Shown here: piece by piece, positions 5,718 to 7,997 of the stretch | Layout of the letters: every line of letters begins with the position of its first letter | Numbering within the stretch: position 1 is the first letter of the stretch | Assembly: GCA_003164075.1 (NCBI GenBank) | Contig: PLRZ01000735.1 | Coordinates: forward strand, 1-7,997 | Direction: 5' to 3' | DNA length: 7,997 nucleotides | DNA from: Bryobacterales bacterium | GTDB taxonomy: Bacteria > Acidobacteriota > Terriglobia > Bryobacterales > Bryobacteraceae | Translations under genes and position numbers: made by a program | Notes under the pieces: model-generated | Told to the model about the DNA's origin: nothing | The model's input: the letters and a program-made list of their open reading frames with translations, nothing else | Databases searched by the model: none

Positions 5718-7366
5718 GCACAATTGCCAGCAGACCATTCAAAGTTCCCGCCCTCCGTTCTTCGCAAATGGATGGAGGCGAGAAGAACCCCGTGGCCGCA
5801 ACTTCCTCCGGCTGCCTGGCGCGCGCCGTCACGCTGCACCTGGCCGGCAAGCGCGAAGAAGCGCTCAAACAGTTGCAGCGCACTGTGGATGTGGGCGAAG
5901 CGTCGCCCGAGATTTACCGCGCCATGGGGCACATCCAGTTCGAACTGGATGCCTTTGCCGATGCCGCAGCCAGCTATCGCAGCCTCACCGGGATCAAGCC
6001 GCAATACGCCAAGGGCTGGTTCAATCTGGCCGTCTGCCTGGAACGCCTGGACGACTGGGACGGAGCTTCGCAGGCGTTCCACAAGGCCTCCACGCTCGAC
6101 CCCTCGCACCTGGAGGCGCATCTCGGCCTGGGCGTCAGCCACTTGCGTCTGGAAGATCCCAAGTCCGCCCTGTTCGCCTTCGATCGCTGCCTGGAACTGG
6201 TTCCCGATCACGCCGACGCGCTCTTCGGAAAAGCCGCGTCCATCCAATCGCTGGGCCATCCGGACGAGGCTTCGGCGATCTATCAGCGCATTCTCGAACA
6301 CGACCCGGAGTCGGAGGAATCGCTCTCCAACCTGGTGCTGATCGGCATGTCGAAGGAGGATTTCGACATGGTCCGCGAATTCTCCGAACGCCTGTTGGAA
6401 CTGCGTCCCGAATCCACCATCGCGCTGGAAGGCCTGGCCTCCTGGGCCTGCGCCGCCGGCGATCACGCGCTCGCCGCGAAGTTCTGCACCCTGCTGGTGT
6501 CGGCGGTGCCCTCCCATTTCGAGGGCTGGTTCAATCTGGGCCTGGCGCATCAGAAATCGGGCCGCTGGGAGCAGGCCGCCGAAGCCTATGAAGAGGCGCT
6601 CAAGCTGCGGCCGAAATCGGCCGAGAGCCACACCAACCTGGGCATCGTGCGCGAACAACTGGGCGACCTGGATGGCGCCAACGACGCTTACACCCACGCG
6701 GTGGAAGCCAACCCCGACGGACTCGCGCCCATCTGGAACCTGGCGCTCCTGCTGGAACACACCGGCCGCACGGAAGATGCCGAGCGATACTATCGCCAGA
6801 TTCTGGAGAAGGCTCCGCGAGAAGAGGAAGCGCGTTTCCGCCTGGGCTTCCTGCGGCTCCAGCGGCAGGACTATCGCGGCGCCGCCGAGGCCTTCGAAGG
6901 CTGCCTCAAATATCGCCCGGTTTGGCCCGAAGCCCACGCCAATCTGGCGCTGGCCTACAGCGGACTGGGCGAACGGGACCATGCCGAGCGGCTCTATGAG
7001 AAGATGCTGGAGGCCGATCCGAAATCGGTGGAAGCGCTGCGCGGTCTGGCCGCCATGTCGATTCAGGCATCCGACTTCGACACCGCCCTGGAGTTCCACG
7101 TACGGTTGATCGATCTGGGCGAGCGGTCGCCCGAGATCCTCTACAACACCGGCCTGATGTACGAGAAAGCCGGCAAGCTGGACAACGCCGTCCGCCTGTA
7201 CCGCGAAGCGCTGGCGCTGGAGCCGCACATGCCGGAAGCGCTGCTCAACATGGGCCGCATTCTGGAGACCACCGGCAAATCCGAAGAAGCGCGCGCCTGT
7301 TGGGCCAAGGCTCTGGAAGCCGAGCCGGCCCTGGCGCAGGGTTATTTCGGCCCGGCCATCGACTGA
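5714..7366 (+). CDS. Protein of 15 contiguous TPR repeats, scaffold-type
   Basis: After a 31-residue N-terminal tail, residues 32-541 divide into fifteen 34-residue tetratricopeptide repeats with no insertion or deletion (boundaries at 32, 66, 100, 134 and so on to 508). They carry the TPR pattern of W/L-G/A-Y-A-P positions, for example repeat 8 (270-303, WFNLGLAHQKSGRWEQAAEA) and repeat 14 (474-507). Only nine residues follow. TPR superhelices bind peptides or partner proteins and have no catalysis of their own. There is no signal peptide or membrane segment, so the protein is predicted cytosolic, where it could contact the zinc-finger/ConA protein or the cytoplasmic part of a membrane partner. 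Repeats 1 and 13 share an unusual end (D-x-GE-x-SPE) in place of the typical x-x-P junction, which suggests either related origin or equivalent caps. The start is set by the ATGA coupling. It is not an O-GlcNAc transferase, because no glycosyltransferase domain follows. Confidence 0.95.
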   Translation: MSTIASRPFKVPALRSSQMDGGEKNPVAATSSGCLARAVTLHLAGKREEALKQLQRTVDVGEASPEIYRAMGHIQFELDAFADAAASYRSLTGIKPQYAKGWFNLAVCLERLDDWDGASQAFHKASTLDPSHLEAHLGLGVSHLRLEDPKSALFAFDRCLELVPDHADALFGKAASIQSLGHPDEASAIYQRILEHDPESEESLSNLVLIGMSKEDFDMVREFSERLLELRPESTIALEGLASWACAAGDHALAAKFCTLLVSAVPSHFEGWFNLGLAHQKSGRWEQAAEAYEEALKLRPKSAESHTNLGIVREQLGDLDGANDAYTHAVEANPDGLAPIWNLALLLEHTGRTEDAERYYRQILEKAPREEEARFRLGFLRLQRQDYRGAAEAFEGCLKYRPVWPEAHANLALAYSGLGERDHAERLYEKMLEADPKSVEALRGLAAMSIQASDFDTALEFHVRLIDLGERSPEILYNTGLMYEKAGKLDNAVRLYREALALEPHMPEALLNMGRILETTGKSEEARACWAKALEAEPALAQGYFGPAID

Positions 7367-7374
7367 CGGCTCCC

Positions 7375-7791
7375 ATGCCTTCGCAGATAGAACCGGTCTC
7401 CACGACGATGGAGTTTCTCTCGTGGGCGGCATGTTGGATTGTCTTCCTGTTGCTGCAGCGCGGGCTATGCCGCCGCTACCCCGGCCTGCGCACGTTGTGC
7501 CGCATGCTGTTTCTGTGGACCCTGGCGGTGGTACTCGTACCGGCCGCGTGGGCGCTGTTCCGCCCGGAGCACGGCGCGCGGCTGATTTCCACTTTCAATC
7601 ACGCGTTCGGGCTGGGAGTCTTCGCGCAGACCTCGCTCCGGTCGCTGGCGCTGGTGCGGTGGCTGGCGTGGCTGGCGCCGCAAGCTCCGGTGTCCGAGCG
7701 GTATGTGGTCGCCTCTCTGCTGGCGCTCGGCGGCGTGATGCAAGGGCTCGGAGAGCGGCGCCCGTCGCTCCCGGCGGCTCCTCCGGAATAA
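7375..7791 (+). CDS. Small multi-pass membrane protein, function unknown
   Basis: The 138-aa product begins 8 nt after the TPR stop codon, so it most likely belongs to the same operon. Hydrophobic segments lie at about residues 13-28 (FLSWAACWIVFLLL), 42-62 (CRMLFLWTLAVVLVPAAWALF), a weaker one within 72-100, and 109-124 (VVASLLALGGVM). This gives three or four membrane passes with a short charged and Pro-rich tail. A longer frame reaches back to 7300, but that would run 67 nt into the TPR gene, so ATG 7375 is preferred. ATG 7408 (residue 12) also starts right at the first membrane segment and is possible. No clear Shine-Dalgarno precedes either, which fits coupling to the gene ahead. I recognise no family. 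It could anchor the TPR or zinc-finger/ConA protein at the inner membrane, but that is inference from position only. Confidence 0.7.
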   Translation: MPSQIEPVSTTMEFLSWAACWIVFLLLQRGLCRRYPGLRTLCRMLFLWTLAVVLVPAAWALFRPEHGARLISTFNHAFGLGVFAQTSLRSLALVRWLAWLAPQAPVSERYVVASLLALGGVMQGLGERRPSLPAAPPE

Positions 7792-7929
7792 GACCACCTG
7801 TCTTTGCCATGCCTCCCGAGTGGGGGCCTGAATGGGAGAGTCTTGCGCTCGGCCCGCTTCGGAAAAGAATACCAACCGGAACCGGTAATTGCCAAGATCT
7901 TCCTTTCGATGGCCAGAGCTTCGCAAGTG

Positions 7930-7996
7930 GGGCAGGCGAGCACCGCCTGCCCCACCTGCGGGCTCACTGCAAATCCCACGGCATCAGGAGTTCTGC
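7930..7996 (-). repeat. Dispersed 67-bp hairpin repeat, copy B (inverted relative to copy A)
   Basis: This is the reverse complement of 1654-1720 with five mismatches by hand alignment. Its hairpin is longer than that of copy A: GTGGGGCAGGCG (7927-7938), loop AGCAC, CGCCTGCCCCAC (7944-7955), a perfect 12-bp stem. CGCA (7922-7925) and TGCG (7957-7960) extend it by four pairs across a single A/C mismatch. It lies 138 bp after the last gene and runs to the window edge, so it may continue outside. The 7792-7921 spacer before it holds no ORF I would support and no clear promoter. Confidence 0.88.
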
Positions 7997-7997
7997 C

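Noticed and set aside
7300..7374. Upstream extension of the small membrane protein to ATG 7300
   Set aside because: It would overlap the TPR gene by 67 nt and add a Gly/Arg-rich segment with no membrane or domain character. ATG 7375, just after the TPR stop, fits better.
5423..7432. A 669-codon open frame on the minus strand, longer than the TPR gene it opposes
   Set aside because: It runs antisense through the end of the ConA-like gene, the whole TPR gene and the start of the membrane-protein gene. Its residues recur with the 34-residue rhythm of the TPR repeats. The high-GC codon pattern of the sense genes explains the lack of stops, and the sense frames have clear domains.
7599..7979. Minus-strand frame of 126 codons beginning in the hairpin repeat
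   Set aside because: Its N-terminus (VGQAVLACPTC) is simply the translated dispersed repeat, and the rest is antisense to the membrane-protein gene.

Overview
The window is high-GC DNA with long, well-spaced genes. Its character suggests Acidobacteriota, probably near the Solibacter/Bryobacter group. The hints are a secreted YbhE-type lactonase, a TonB-C protein carrying an N-terminal degenerate JAMM-like domain, a ConA-like fold protein next to a long TPR protein, and two dispersed repeat types (purine-rich 'cacagagacacagag' foldback units and a 'ggggcaggcg' hairpin repeat). The taxonomic assignment is inference from remembered family distribution. Nothing in the window proves it.

Layout: (i) 1-459 is non-coding and holds two tandem 247-bp units, the second incomplete. 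Each contains a long imperfect inverted repeat. (ii) 496-1650 (+) encodes an exported lactonase-family beta-propeller. (iii) Immediately after its stop lies a 67-bp hairpin repeat (1654-1720). An inverted copy of it ends the window (7930-7996). (iv) 1777-3750 (-) encodes a 657-aa inner-membrane protein with, in order, a degenerate JAMM/MPN-like domain, a Pro/Ala-rich linker, one membrane segment, a beta-sandwich-like region, a second Pro-rich linker and a TonB C-terminal domain. (v) 3751-3947 is a strikingly AT-rich divergent promoter region. (vi) 3948-7791 (+) looks like a three-gene operon: a 589-aa protein with an N-terminal CxxC...CxxxH zinc-finger-like motif and a C-terminal ConA-like domain; a 550-aa protein made almost wholly of 15 unbroken TPR repeats, joined to the first gene by an ATGA overlap; and a small multi-pass membrane protein 8 nt further on.

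How the parts may work together: the divergent JAMM-like/TonB gene and the zinc-finger/ConA, TPR and membrane genes share one control region, and the inverted hairpin repeats bracket all four. A plausible reading is a module with envelope-anchored and cytosolic scaffold parts: the TonB-type protein spans the periplasm, the TPR protein is a docking platform, and the zinc-finger/ConA protein is a cytosolic ligand binder. No enzyme with an intact known active site is visible in the four-gene block, so its biochemical role is unknown. I see no tRNA, rRNA, CRISPR array, transposase, integrase or canonical U-tract terminator.
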